The notes under the pieces were generated by a model. That model had not been told where the DNA came from and searched no databases. It saw only the letters and a program-made list of their open reading frames with translations. 64,000 nt of DNA from Channa striata (lineage: Eukaryota > Chordata > Actinopteri > Anabantiformes > Channidae), in the NCBI GenBank assembly GCA_033026295.1, contig CM065168.1:24963306-25027305 (forward strand). Direction: 5' to 3'. Position numbers and translations under genes: made by a program. Each line of letters starts with the position of its first letter. The first letter of the stretch is position 1. Positions 52,425 to 63,021 of this stretch are shown piece after piece.

Positions 52425-53270
52425 TAAGATAAGATAAGATAGACTTTACTGATCCAACATTGGGGAGATTCTTGTGTTACAGGAGCAACAAGAACAAAAA
52501 ACAAGATAAAAACACAACAGTTTTTACTGTGCAAACAATGTATAAAAAAGACAGAATAAAGAATCTTATGTCTGCCTATGTACATATTAACAGTGGAAAA
52601 TGTAAAAAGTGAGTATTGCAAATCTCCTGGATTATTGCACAACCAGTAATATATACTGTGTAAAACTGCACATTGTGTGTCACTGCAGTGACACATTGTA
52701 CAGTATGATGGCTGTGGGGAGGAATGAGCGACAGTAGCGCTCCTTCCTGCACTGGGGGTATAACAGTCTTGTGCTGAAGGAGCTGCACAGAGCCTCCACA
52801 ATGTGGTGCAGGGGGTGGGATGGGTTATCTATGATGGATGCCCAGGACAGAGCCAGCTCTTGACCAGCTTGTTAAGTCTCTTCTTGTCTGTCCGTACTGC
52901 CCCCTGCCCAGCAGGCATAGAGGACTGTTGAGCCCACCACAGTGTCATAAAAAGGCTTTAAGAGCTCTCTGCACACACCAAAGGACCTCAGTCTCCTCAA
53001 CAGGTGAAGGTGACTCTGGCCGATCCATTACAGAGAATCTGTATTGTTCGTATAGTCCAGTTTTTAGTTTAGGTGAACACCCAGGTATTTAATGGCGTTC
53101 ACAATCTCAATGTCTTAGCTCTGGATGCCCACTGGTGTGTGTGGCAGAGGATTCCGTCTGAAATAAAGCACCCTCTCCTTTGACTTACTGGTGTTTAGAA
53201 ACAAGTGGTTGTTCTTACACCAGTCCACGAAGTCACTGATGACCCCCTGTATTCCTGACATTGATGACAA
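52425..53270 (-). mobile_element. LINE (L2/Rex1-like) reverse-transcriptase 3' fragment
   Basis: On the minus strand, 53115-53250 encodes a reverse-transcriptase segment with DFVDWCKNNHLFLNTSKSK and LYFRRN, typical of fish non-LTR elements. More 3' sequence carries the usual end of this ORF with several frame breaks. The element ends in CAGTAAAGTCTATC and a GATAA-type tail (plus strand 52425-52450). It is 5'-truncated and inactive, and lies between p3h1 and the C1orf50 homolog. Confidence 0.75.
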
Positions 53271-54770
53271 AACTACAAAAAAAAGGGAAAAGTCTAAATT
53301 GTTGATTGAATAACTTTGATCCACAAAACAAGACAACTTTACATGAGCTGTGTGGTTATATATTTAATGTGAAAGTTGCTGTACTTTCCATTACAAGCTC
53401 AGAAATAAGATGAAAAAATCACAGTAGAAACTGGAAGAGGACCAGTGGCCTTTAAGAACATGCCTGCTGTAAAAAGCTTTAATCTACTTCCATGGTTTTA
53501 AGATGTATGCAGGTCTGGCAATCAAACTGCTCTTTTAGCTTTTAGTTTTTTTTTTTAGTTTTTTTGTCTACAAACGACAAAACTTGTAACTTTGTAATTT
53601 GATGAGGTTGTACACAAAAGTTACAGACTTATTTCTGTTTTGCAGGGTTCTTTTGTGTGACCGTTGCAGTACTCTCTCATTAGTGGCTCTCTTCATTCCT
53701 TTGTATGTCACCATAATCGAACCCTTTGGAGCTGCTCTTTATGTTTTTGGTTCACGGGAATCCTTGTATATATGAAGCAGGACAGCCCAAAATATTAGCT
53801 CTTAAACTGAAACCTAAGTGGCAGGTGGATCGTTTCGCAATGCTGCTTTCCAAGCTGGTGAGAAGTATTTATTTTTTTCATTTTAGTTATTTTAGCCATT
53901 TACACTGCGGTATAGAATGGGAAATAGTTAAAATGTATGCTGGTAATACAATCTGAGGTTTAAAATATAATAGTATAATATAAATTTAATATAATATTTT
54001 GAATGCAAAGACCCTGAAATTTAAATTGTATTATAAAGCTGGTGATTATAATGAGAAAATGTTTCCTTAACAAATTTCATTCTCGTAAAAAAAAGAATAT
54101 TTAGACTTAAATGGAGGACTGACTCCTGACAATTCTATGCTGGATCACCACACCATAGTCCACACCAGTTGATCGATCCGAATGACTCAGATGTCTTCAA
54201 TCTCAGTTTCTTTATTCCACCACCACAACCACCCTCCACAACCTTCTAATGACTTAGTAGTTCTAAAGACATATAAGAAGTCAGATCTGACTCCTTGAAT
54301 GCGATAACAGAAATGAAACTCTGTATACAATTATTTACCACAAATTTTTCACTTCCATTAAGCTATACATTCAGCATATATATATATATACTGCTTACTT
54401 ACTGACGCTAGACGCACTTGAATCAGATGACAGCTAAGTCAGATTGTTTGATTGAACCTTTTGTGTCTGAGAGTCCTAAGATGCCAGGCTAATTCCTCTA
54501 CAGTGAGAGCATCAATTCAAAGTCCGGAGAAAATAGTGTTACATAATAATGTTTCAGGCAATGAAGACTGACGCTAGACACAGCCTTTTCCACAGCTGCC
54601 CGCTGATATCTGCAGGGAATCTGGATGATGGTAAAAAGGCAGTTTTAACCAAGTTCTGTCTATTGTAGGCTGCAGTGGTTAGTCAGGCAAAGCAGGGAGC
54701 TAAATGAGGCGTGATACTGGACATGTCTAATTGTCACGTCAGAAGATCTTACTTTCGTATCATCTATTCA
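53271..54770. other. AT-rich spacer, nothing recognised
   Basis: Holds T-rich runs (about 53548-53567) and a TA run (about 54377-54392). No coding or repeat family was identified. Confidence 0.5.
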
Positions 54771-54774
54771 GTTC

Positions 54775-55080
54775 AATTCAATTAATGTCACATTATTGTC
54801 AAGAGTTAATGTCATATAGTGGTGACATATAAATGTGGGGAGAGAGGAGGAAAGTGGTTCAGTGCAGAGTCCCCCAGCAATCTAAGCCTATAGCAGCATG
54901 TATATAACCAACTATAAGCTTTATCGAAGAGGAGAGTTTTGAGTCTAGTCTTAAAAGTAGAGATCATCTCATCATCTCCAGTCCAGATGTTAGTGACCTT
55001 TCCCACAGTGACAGGGGAGACTGGGGATCCATTGTCAATACGATCTTGCCAGTGTGAAGGTCTGGTTTGTCTGCGTGCCA
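54775..55080 (-). mobile_element. LINE-like 3' coding remnant
   Basis: The minus-strand frame contains GDDEMISTFKTRLKTLLF and KAYSW, a pattern found near the carboxy end of fish LINE polyproteins, and is followed by a TTGAATTGAA-type tail at 54775. It abuts or is inserted beside the BEL/Pao remnant. The family is uncertain. Confidence 0.45.
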
Positions 55081-55089
55081 CTTCTGGCT

Positions 55090-56745
55090 AGCTTGTTAGT
55101 TGAAAAGGTAGGATTTGATGAAGTTCTTCTAGAAATCACTGGCCATTGATTCAGATTATTGAGTAGAAAGGGTGGACCCTGGCCCCAGCAACTTCTGACT
55201 GTCAGTTTAGAAAGTGCCATCCCTCGAGTGATGTCAGCAGCTGGGTTGGTGATCGATTCTACATAATGCCAGGCATCACCACCCTTGACATCCTGGTGCC
55301 TACAAACACCTTAAATGGGCATGAGTCTGATTTCAACCAGGAGAGTACAGTGGTTGAATCAGTCCATAATACAACTCTTTAAATGGCGACTATGAGTTCA
55401 ATGTTAAGTAATTTGGCCTCCTGAGATATGGTCAATACAGCGCAAAGCTCCAGACATTGAATTGACTCTTTCTTCTTGGGGGCCACTCTGTACTGAGCTG
55501 TTAGGAATATTACTTCGACCTCCCCATTGTCACTTTTGTCTGGTCTGAAGTATGGCACAGAACCATATGCCTTCTCTGTGGCATCACAGAATACACGGAC
55601 CTCCCGCCGACTAGAGGGAGAATCCAATTTAGGGCTGGTGTAACATCTTGGCACAGCTATTCACCGCAGGTAGGAGAGCTCGTCTTGCAATTCCTTCCAC
55701 GCATCCTAGTAGATGCTCAGGCAGGGGTGGTTCATCCCAATCTCTTTTCTTATCCCACAGTAGTTGGACAAGAATCTTGGCCCTCGTACTGTAAGGTGCA
55801 AGAAACCAGAGGGGGTCATAGTGACTGGCAAGTAATTTGTAGATGGATCGCCTGGTGGGCCTTTTAGTCTCAACTACCCAAGACTTATAGGACAGGATGT
55901 CAATTTTCCAATGCCACTGAAGATCCAGGGCTTATTCCTGCTGGGCAGGTGGTCCCCCAGTAAATCCACTTCTCAGAACCGACAGATCTTAAATCTGTAG
56001 GAAGGTGCCGAATTGTATCAGGGCAATTACTTGCCTATTGTCGTAAGTCTAAACCACTTTGGGCCAGGAGTGTCTGCAACTGGTCTACTAAATCTCTGAC
56101 CTCCTCTTCTGAAGCCACACTGTTGTCTACTTAAAACTACTTTAAGAAAAACTCTCAAATCCCATCACCAGGCTGGGCGTGGTCTAGGACGTGTTTTTGA
56201 AGAGCACATATGGTGCAGGGGTTGCTGGTTGTGCCGAAGGGGAGCATTCTCCATTCGTACACCATTGGCTGCTCCTCACATTTGAGTTCTCTCCAGAGGA
56301 TGCAGAGCAGAGGTTGATCTAACTTGAAGTCTAACTTGATGGAACATGCCACTTATGTCAGTGCTTACTGCTTAATCTTAGCCAAAAGAGAAGGTCCTAA
56401 GGTTGATCCAGGGAGAAGAAGCTTTTTCAGACACCCTGGAACTGAAAGGACCAGTTAAACACACAACAGTGGCCTGCTCTGGGGTTTTTGGCAGTCTTTT
56501 CTCTGTGTTCCTGAGCTGAGGGGGCATAGCCACTTCTGGTGCATATAACTGCGGAAAGTTCTGGATGCAGAGAAGAGGGGTGGCATACCAGTAGATGCTA
56601 TTCATCCCCATGTGCTGTGTTTTCTCATCCAGACATCTGACAGTGCCTCCTGATCCTGACGTGATCTGGTGCTAGCCTTTTCACTCTGCCAAGGTAGCAC
56701 TTCTATCTGCCAAAGTCTTTCAACTTGTTGATAGATGGTGAAGAC
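55090..56745 (-). mobile_element. BEL/Pao LTR-retrotransposon pol remnant
   Basis: Degraded minus-strand pol pieces appear in the expected order: a segment with VERLWQIEVLPWQSEK and SRQDQEALS; YWYATPLL and LRNTEKRLPKTPEQA; an LLPGSTLGPSLL-like reverse-transcriptase stretch; EWRMLPFGTTSNPCT; the RNase H region with VRVFCDATEKAYGSV; and a segment near 55220-55380 resembling DSTTVLSWLKSD. Many stops and frame changes and missing segments show that it is dead. No LTRs were located. Confidence 0.75.
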
Positions 56746-56833
56746 ACGCAATATTAAAAGACAATTTTGCTCCATGATACGATGTTTGACACGATCATTT
56801 AAATTAACATTTCGACTTACAGAGTTATTTTGC

Positions 56834-56855
56834 AAACACACACACACACACACAA
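56834..56855. repeat. (CA)n microsatellite
   Basis: About 10 CA units, upstream of the BEL/Pao remnant on its own strand. Confidence 0.85.
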
Positions 56856-58087
56856 TGGCTGCCATGCAAGGTGCTCACCTAAACCCACTGGGAGCAGCTA
56901 GGGGTTAACTGTCTTGCTCAAGGACACTCTGACATGCAGCAGGAAGGGACCAGGAATCGAAAGACTGACCCTGTGCTACAGCCACGTACAGCTGAGCTAC
57001 CACAGGTTGGGCGAAATTGTGAATTGTAGCGCTTACTGCTCGCCACAGAGCAGGAGTGGCCTGGCTGTCTTATGACAAAAGAACGAGGACACGAGGACGG
57101 ATGCACAGTTGAGTGAGTCGTGAATGAATCATTTGCTGCACTCTCCTCATGATTGGGAATCCTTATGTGAACCACTAAATAAAGCTGCACCAGTTCTACC
57201 AAAGAACCCTTTTCTACCATCTATTCCACAGAAGAACAAGGCTGCACCTCTTGGATCTAAAACAGATTTACCAGTACAAAGGGTTTTGTTAAAGCTTACA
57301 ACCCATAAGGAGCCACAAAACACCAGACCACATAGTCCCTACTTCTAAAGATAGGGGCCAGTAAAGACCAAAGTGCAGTTTATAATAACATAAGACCAGA
57401 CAGCCAAAAACACCTAAAGACAGTGAACAAAACACTGTTTACAACACTAAAGGACAGGAAACAAGACAGGAGGAGGGCACAGCTTTCAGGAAATTGAAGA
57501 AGGGGAACCAGAGACGGCCAGGAATATGTCATCCAAGGATAGAGAAAATTCTAAAATCTAAAATTCTAACTCCATTGTATATTAATAAAATTTATATTTG
57601 ATAAAGTTTTATTTGTATTTCTTATAAGTACAAATATAAAAAGGAAAAGAAGATTAATTTATATGACTTATACACTTACAGAAAGTTAGGAACAATTATC
57701 TAAAAGATAGTTGTATGAGAAACCTCTTTGTGAATCTGTAGCTTTCCGTTGAAATGAAGAAAAGCAGAGAATGTCAGAGACTGGTGCAGTTACAGTGATT
57801 TCATTCACTCATGGAAATAGGCCACAGACAGAAGCAAAAAACAAAGAATCAGCTGCTGCTAAAACCCACAATGTTTGGAGCAAGGACAAACATTGTTACT
57901 GAGTATCAGTGATATAACCTATTCTTTGACTTATATTTCTTTTACAGAAAACGAGATAAGGCAAATAGTCCAAAAAGGACTATAGTGAAAAGATGATACT
58001 GTATCTAACAATAATCCATAAACAAATCCTTCACGCTCACTCGTCTACAACAGTTGTGTTTTCCCTTCTTCCTGTGGCTGTCAGCCA

Positions 58088-58112
58088 TTTTTTTTTTTTT
58101 TTTTTTTTTTTT
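58088..58112 (-). repeat. Poly(T) run, 25 nt
   Basis: Twenty-five T residues, equal to a minus-strand poly(A) tail. It may mark the end of a retroposed sequence whose body could not be identified. Confidence 0.7.
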
Positions 58113-58619
58113 GTAATCTCTGTGCCATGCCAATTGAAAAGGTGTGTAACTTTGCAAAAACAAAATTGTCTGTTAGGCTGTTACTGTCACTTCGAGTCTG
58201 GTGGTAATTTGTCCAGCAAACGATGTGGGCTACATAGACAATAGCCGCATGGAAAAGTTTTTGGTGTCCAGGAAAACAATTGGAAAAGTTTTTATTAGGA
58301 GGAGAGACGGCATCCATCCTACTTTGGGACGGTGCCTCTCTCTTATCAAAAAATATGGCTGATTTTATTAGACAACCAAAAGATTGATGTTACAACATTA
58401 ATACTTTGGAAATAAAGTATAAATAAACTGAAAAAGCAACAGATCATGAATCTAAAACAGCTTTAACCCATTATTAATGTCCCGACTACAAATAAAGCAG
58501 CACTGGCCCACAGAAAAGGACAATGAGAAAAAATCGTGTGATATGTTTATTTTTAATGCTTAAGGTAAAATATAAATTATGTAGTTACTTTTACTTAAGT
58601 AGAAATATGTATTAATATA

Positions 58620-58690
58620 TACTATGGGTACTTTTTTTACTAGGTTACTTTTAATTAAGTGCAGTTTTTGAGTACTTCATCCATCACTGG
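58620..58690. repeat. hAT-like repeat end (AAGTACTT-rich)
   Basis: TACTTTTAATTAAG followed by GAGTACTTCATCCATCACTGG. It ends in the inverse of CAGTGATG and resembles the copy at about 2581-2645 in opposite orientation. Confidence 0.4.
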
Positions 58691-59525
58691 ATGAGTTTAG
58701 CAATGATAGGAAAAGACATGAACCCAAAAAGAAGAGGACCAAGAACTGAGCCATGTGGCAGTAGAGAGGCTGTGAGAGTTTCATGCCCCTGATGGTTCAT
58801 CTAGATATAATTATGACTGAAGCCAGGCTAGAGCTGTTCCAGAAAAGCCCAACTCAGTGAGTGAAGACGGTAGGATCATGTGGTTCAGTGTAACAAAGGA
58901 TGGAGATAAATCAAGTAGGATTAGACAGAAGACTGAGCTGCAGCTTTTGTAGCCTGCAGATTATTTCTCCACTAACATGACAGTAGTAACATGCACTATT
59001 CTTTTTTTAATGTAAATGCTTCTTTAATGGAAAAGCATCAAACTTCAAACCTCAAAGCCAAGTGCAACACACCTTGGATTAGTTTGGAACAAAAATCAGT
59101 TTTTAAAAATTTCAGTAGCAGACCTTGCTTTTCACACACTACTATACAGTTTTTACTTCTATCATATATACGTTTTAACCTATTCTAGAATGTATATTCA
59201 TATTTACTTTAATTTTGATCTGCTGTTGTAAGATCTGGATGTCCTCTTAAGCAGGAATCAAGATCTTCTCCTCTGTTTTTCTTTACATATTGCACTAATG
59301 CACAAACAATATGCAATGTCAACCACATTTTTCAACCTGGCTACTAGCATCGTTCCCATAGATCTAAAGGTAGATATCACTTTTGTCACTGTTCCTATTG
59401 AAACACCATCTAGTTGAGCTGCCCCAACGATGACCCAATGTCAATTTGATCTTTCCTTCCTTCCATTGTCATCCAAATTCTGAGTCAACCTAAACTTGCT
59501 TCACTCAACTTGTATAAGTCACTAA

Positions 59526-59549
59526 TTTTTTTTTTTTTTTTTTTTTTTT
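59526..59549 (-). repeat. Poly(T) run with 7-bp flanking direct repeat
   Basis: Twenty-four T residues followed by GTATGAGC, flanked by CACTAAT on both sides (59520-59526 and 59558-59564). It looks like a minimal retroposed tail with a short target duplication. Confidence 0.5.
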
Positions 59550-59999
59550 GTATGAGCCACTAATATCTTCAGGCACAAGGTTGTGTTGACGTAACAGAGT
59601 AATTTGATCTACAATTGAAAAGTACGGAAACCGAGAGCGGCCATGAATACAGGAGGCTCTCGTTACGTTGGTACTTGCTTGCGCACGCAATGGATCATGG
59701 GAGAAATATCTTGAATGGGGAGATGGCACAGAAACTAAGAAGATATCTTTGGCTTAACCTTACTTTATATTTTGAGTGTCTTATACATATTGTTTAAAAT
59801 GAAGAAGCACATCTGTTGTTTGACGTGACAGTATCGTAGCATCTAATTTCTTTTAGGGCGTTTTTTTCTTATCTTTTCTTGTTTACATGTTCTGAGACGA
59901 GGCTGCCTGGATGTTTTGTGGAGTGCCTGAAAACAAACCCGTTATCGCAACAATAATAAAAAAAATAATAATACAGAAACATCAATATAAATGAAACAA

Positions 60000-60245
60000 C
60001 AGCATGCCTAAAGTGGGCCAAAACGCCATTTTGAATATGTGACATTTAAATATTTTATTGGAGCGACTTTTATCCAGGCATAACTTACCGCTACCATCTT
60101 AGGTAAAACGGGGCGGAGATATAGGCCCCCGTATAGCCTCCGGTAAACATTAGTTTGTTACTTAAAAAAGCAGCCGGTAAATAGAGGCAATAAAAGTAAA
60201 AAACTGAAAATAAGACAGACAAAGACGAAATAAGACATAAAAACA
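60000..60245 (+). promoter_or_regulatory. Probable promoter of C1orf50 homolog
   Basis: A CGCCATTTT motif (about 60024-60032, YY1-like) and GGGGCGGAG (about 60110-60118, Sp1-like) lie within 250 bp of the start codon. No TATA box is obvious, which fits a housekeeping promoter. The transcription start is not determined. Confidence 0.4.
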
Positions 60246-62137
60246 ATGGACAGGACAGTTAGCCTTCCCAGTCACCCCGACAAAACCACCACAGGTAAGG
60301 TTTTTAAATGGATTTACACCTCATGGCAAACCTTTGAAAGTCTCACCATGTACTTGTTTTTAAAGTTAACTTTTATGACAAAGCACTTGTCACTGCGAAT
60401 ATTTACATTTAATCTTACATTAGTTACATTTAGACCAGCGCACAGTAAATGCACTTGTCACGTTACTGGCCTTACTGCAGTGGCAGTGAAGCAGTAGTTG
60501 CATTAGCATTTGCAGTACACCTCATTCCCATTAACGTTAATGTTATGATATAACAATCGACGTTTTAACAGTGACCCTGGTTGAGAGCAGCAGCGCCCCC
60601 AGCGGGCTGGAACTGGTCAGCTCCTACCAAACTAACAGAGTAGGAGATCCAATGGACCTGGTGGCCCTAGCAGAACAAGTACAGAAGGTGTGTGCACAAA
60701 GGTTCTACATAATATATTAATTCTAACTATCAAGTTGTTTACATTGTCAACTTCTGATGAGGATGGATATAAAAGTGCTGGAATTATTCTTTCCTTGTGT
60801 TTCTAGGGAGATGATTTCATCAAAGCCAATGCTTGCAACAAACTGACAGTGATTGCTGACCAGATCAGATATCTACAGGAACAGGCAAGAAAAGTAAGAG
60901 CATTAGTAAAAACACCATACACGTGCACAGTATGGGCTGTTGCAGATTGCTCGATGAATATTATTGTAGCTATAAACAAGTCAGCTGACGTCTTCACTAG
61001 TCCCAAGACTAAATTGACTATTCTAAACTAGCTGCTTTGGGTCCTGATGTAACAGAGAAGACATCAACCAGACCTAAAAAACAGCGTGCTTATAAAGACA
61101 TGGGATGTAAAAGTTTTAGTAAGAGCTGCATGGTAAGCAAACATGTGTTTTTGTGTGTTGTACGATTTAAAGCAGTATTTCACAATAAAACATCAAAAGC
61201 AACTCTGTCATAATGTAGGGGGTTGCTTTTATCTATTTTAGTTCATTTCAAAATAAATACAGTGTACACTTGCTGCCGTGGCACAATGTGGCTTATGATC
61301 ATAATGCAATGAAAGTGACTAGGGGATGCTCAGATCTCACTAGTTTTTTTTATTTTTTATTATGACATTATGATAAATATGACATGTTTCTCTTTTAGGT
61401 TTTGGAGGAGGCTAAAAGAGATGCTGATCTCCACCATGCTGCTTGTAACATTGTGAAAAAACCAGGCAACATGTATTACCTGTATCAGCGGCCATCTGGT
61501 CAGAAATACTTCTCCATTATCTCTCCTAAGGTCAGCATTACCCTGATACTAACAAGTTCCCTTACCATTAATAGTGTGTTAGACTGTTTAGAATGTAAAT
61601 GACAAAACAGCAACTCAAAAGCTGTTATATAATATTCACCTAAGGGAAGTGCCATCATACATAATGCACATGAATACCATAAAAACTAATCTAATACTTT
61701 AAAGAATGTGTGGAGGAGTTTGATCTTCAAAGTTTTTGAGATCCAGAAAAAGATGACGCTAAACAGTTAAAATAGATTTGCGACACCGAAAATTGGATTT
61801 TGTATTTTTTCTCCAAAGCCTTAATGTTCTGAATATGAACAAACCAGAAAGAATATACACATAATTCAATATTGTAGCATTAGTCATTATTGTAGCTGTA
61901 TTGAATGACAAATCACATCATGACGTGCCGTCTTTATTCTGTACTTTGAAGGAATGGGGCCCAACCTGCCCTCACCCATTTGTTGGTGCATTCAAACTTC
62001 AGCATGACATGTCGTGGACCCCTGTTGACGAGGTGGAAAAAAGGGATGCAGAGATCGCCATCATGAGCAAACTAATCAGCCAGCAGACCGCCTTACCATC
62101 TTGTACAGAACCTACCTTCAAGGGCCTCTGTGATTAA
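60246..62137 (+). CDS. c1orf50: C1orf50 homolog, conserved protein of unknown function
   Basis: Five exons with matching phases: 60246-60294, 60572-60687, 60807-60893, 61399-61530 and 61952-62137, giving 189 residues (human about 199). Conserved stretches include GDPMDLVALAEQVQK, NKLTVIADQIRYLQEQARK, HHAACNIVKKPGNMYYLYQR, GQKYFSIISPKEWG and KLQHDMSWTPVDEVEKRDA, all close to human C1orf50. The middle is predicted helical (QIRYLQEQARKVLEEAKRDA). There is no signal peptide and no membrane segment. Its molecular role is not established and I infer none. In human it is head-to-head with P3H1; here the order is kept but the gap is 8.3 kb and carries retroelement remnants. Confidence 0.95.
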
Positions 62138-62833
62138 AGGACTGGAATGTTTTTTGGAGGACTCATGATTGAGGCTAATTGTAAAAAATATGCATATGGA
62201 TTGGATACTGAACTGCTTTATGCACCTAATGCATCACTGTCAGTGTTTGTTTATATGCAGTTGCAAACTTAGAAATGCCTATCTTAAAAGTATCAAGTTG
62301 GGTGTTTTAAATACTTTGCGTAACAGATTTTTTATTCTAATAACATTCATCACCTGAATGAGCTTTAAAACTACCCTGTGGAGTTCCCTTCACACAAAAA
62401 AGTGCTTCTGTTTATATCCTGTGATTCATCACAGTGTGTCCATAACACCTATGGAGAGTCGATGTCAAAGCCTCCTGTGACTCAGACTTCCATACTCTAT
62501 CTAGAGGAGAATTTCAATTATTTTTACTTAATTTGTAAGTTTAGAAGCATTACCATTTAATATTATTTCATACAATCCAACAGATTGTGCCCAGCATAGT
62601 GGAGTGCAGAAGGGTAGGGAGAAAGAGGGAAGGAGGGCGGATCAGAGCAGAGTGTTCACTTATGGTCAAAAACTCCACAGGGTTCCTTTAGTGTGGACTT
62701 CATGTCACATTCTAACTTAAAAAATGAGTGCAAGTACTACTACCATTGCGCCATTTAAGGAGATGCATACATACTGTATTTTGTCTTTTATTTCTAGACA
62801 GAAAGCAATATCATTTTTGTCATTAACTTGGTG

Positions 62834-62839
62834 AATAAA
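62834..62839 (+). terminator. Poly(A) signal AATAAA, C1orf50 homolog
   Basis: About 700 nt past the stop codon. A second AATAAA is at 62930-62935. Confidence 0.5.
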
Positions 62840-62886
62840 TATTTCATTTGTTTAGTCTCAGGGCAAGAAAATTAAAGTGCAATAAC

Positions 62887-62892
62887 TTTATT
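62887..62892 (-). terminator. Poly(A) signal AATAAA, ap5b1
   Basis: TTTATT on the plus strand reads AATAAA on the minus strand, about 130 nt past the ap5b1 stop. It lies between the two plus-strand signals of the C1orf50 homolog. Confidence 0.5.
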
Positions 62893-63021
62893 TTAAATCA
62901 ACTGTCTTTAGACATTTGTGAATTAAAGAAATAAACCACTGGCAAAAAAAAAAAAAAATGATTTTGTTAAAAGTCAGCAGTTTTTTTAAATTTAAAAACA
63001 AGCAGACAAGAGGCATCACAG

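Larger units (their letters stand above)
56860..59900. other. Spacer upstream of C1orf50 homolog, no gene recognised
   Basis: Contains two long T runs (58088-58112 and 59526-59549), a hAT-like repeat end (58620-58690), and near 58295-58375 a possible LINE-derived scrap (GIHPTLG). No splice-supported exon was found. Confidence 0.5.
62138..63021. other. Shared 3' region of C1orf50 homolog and ap5b1
   Basis: Two convergent genes end here, and both strands carry poly(A) signals in a span of about 150 bp. Plus: AATAAA at 62834-62839 and 62930-62935. Minus: TTTATT at 62787-62792 and 62887-62892. If the distal signals are used, the 3' ends overlap. An A run at about 62946-62960 is in the same place. 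Confidence 0.6.

Noticed and set aside
56370..56410. U2 snRNA-like 5' sequence on the minus strand (TTTTGGCTAAGATTAAG)
   Set aside because: It lies exactly where the BEL/Pao reverse transcriptase encodes LLPGSTLGPSLL, so the resemblance is explained by pol sequence. The GGCC of U2 and everything downstream are missing.
58295..58375. Possible LINE ORF1-like scrap (GIHPTLG) after the 25-T run
   Set aside because: It is too short and too degraded to name with confidence, and is mentioned only in the spacer description.
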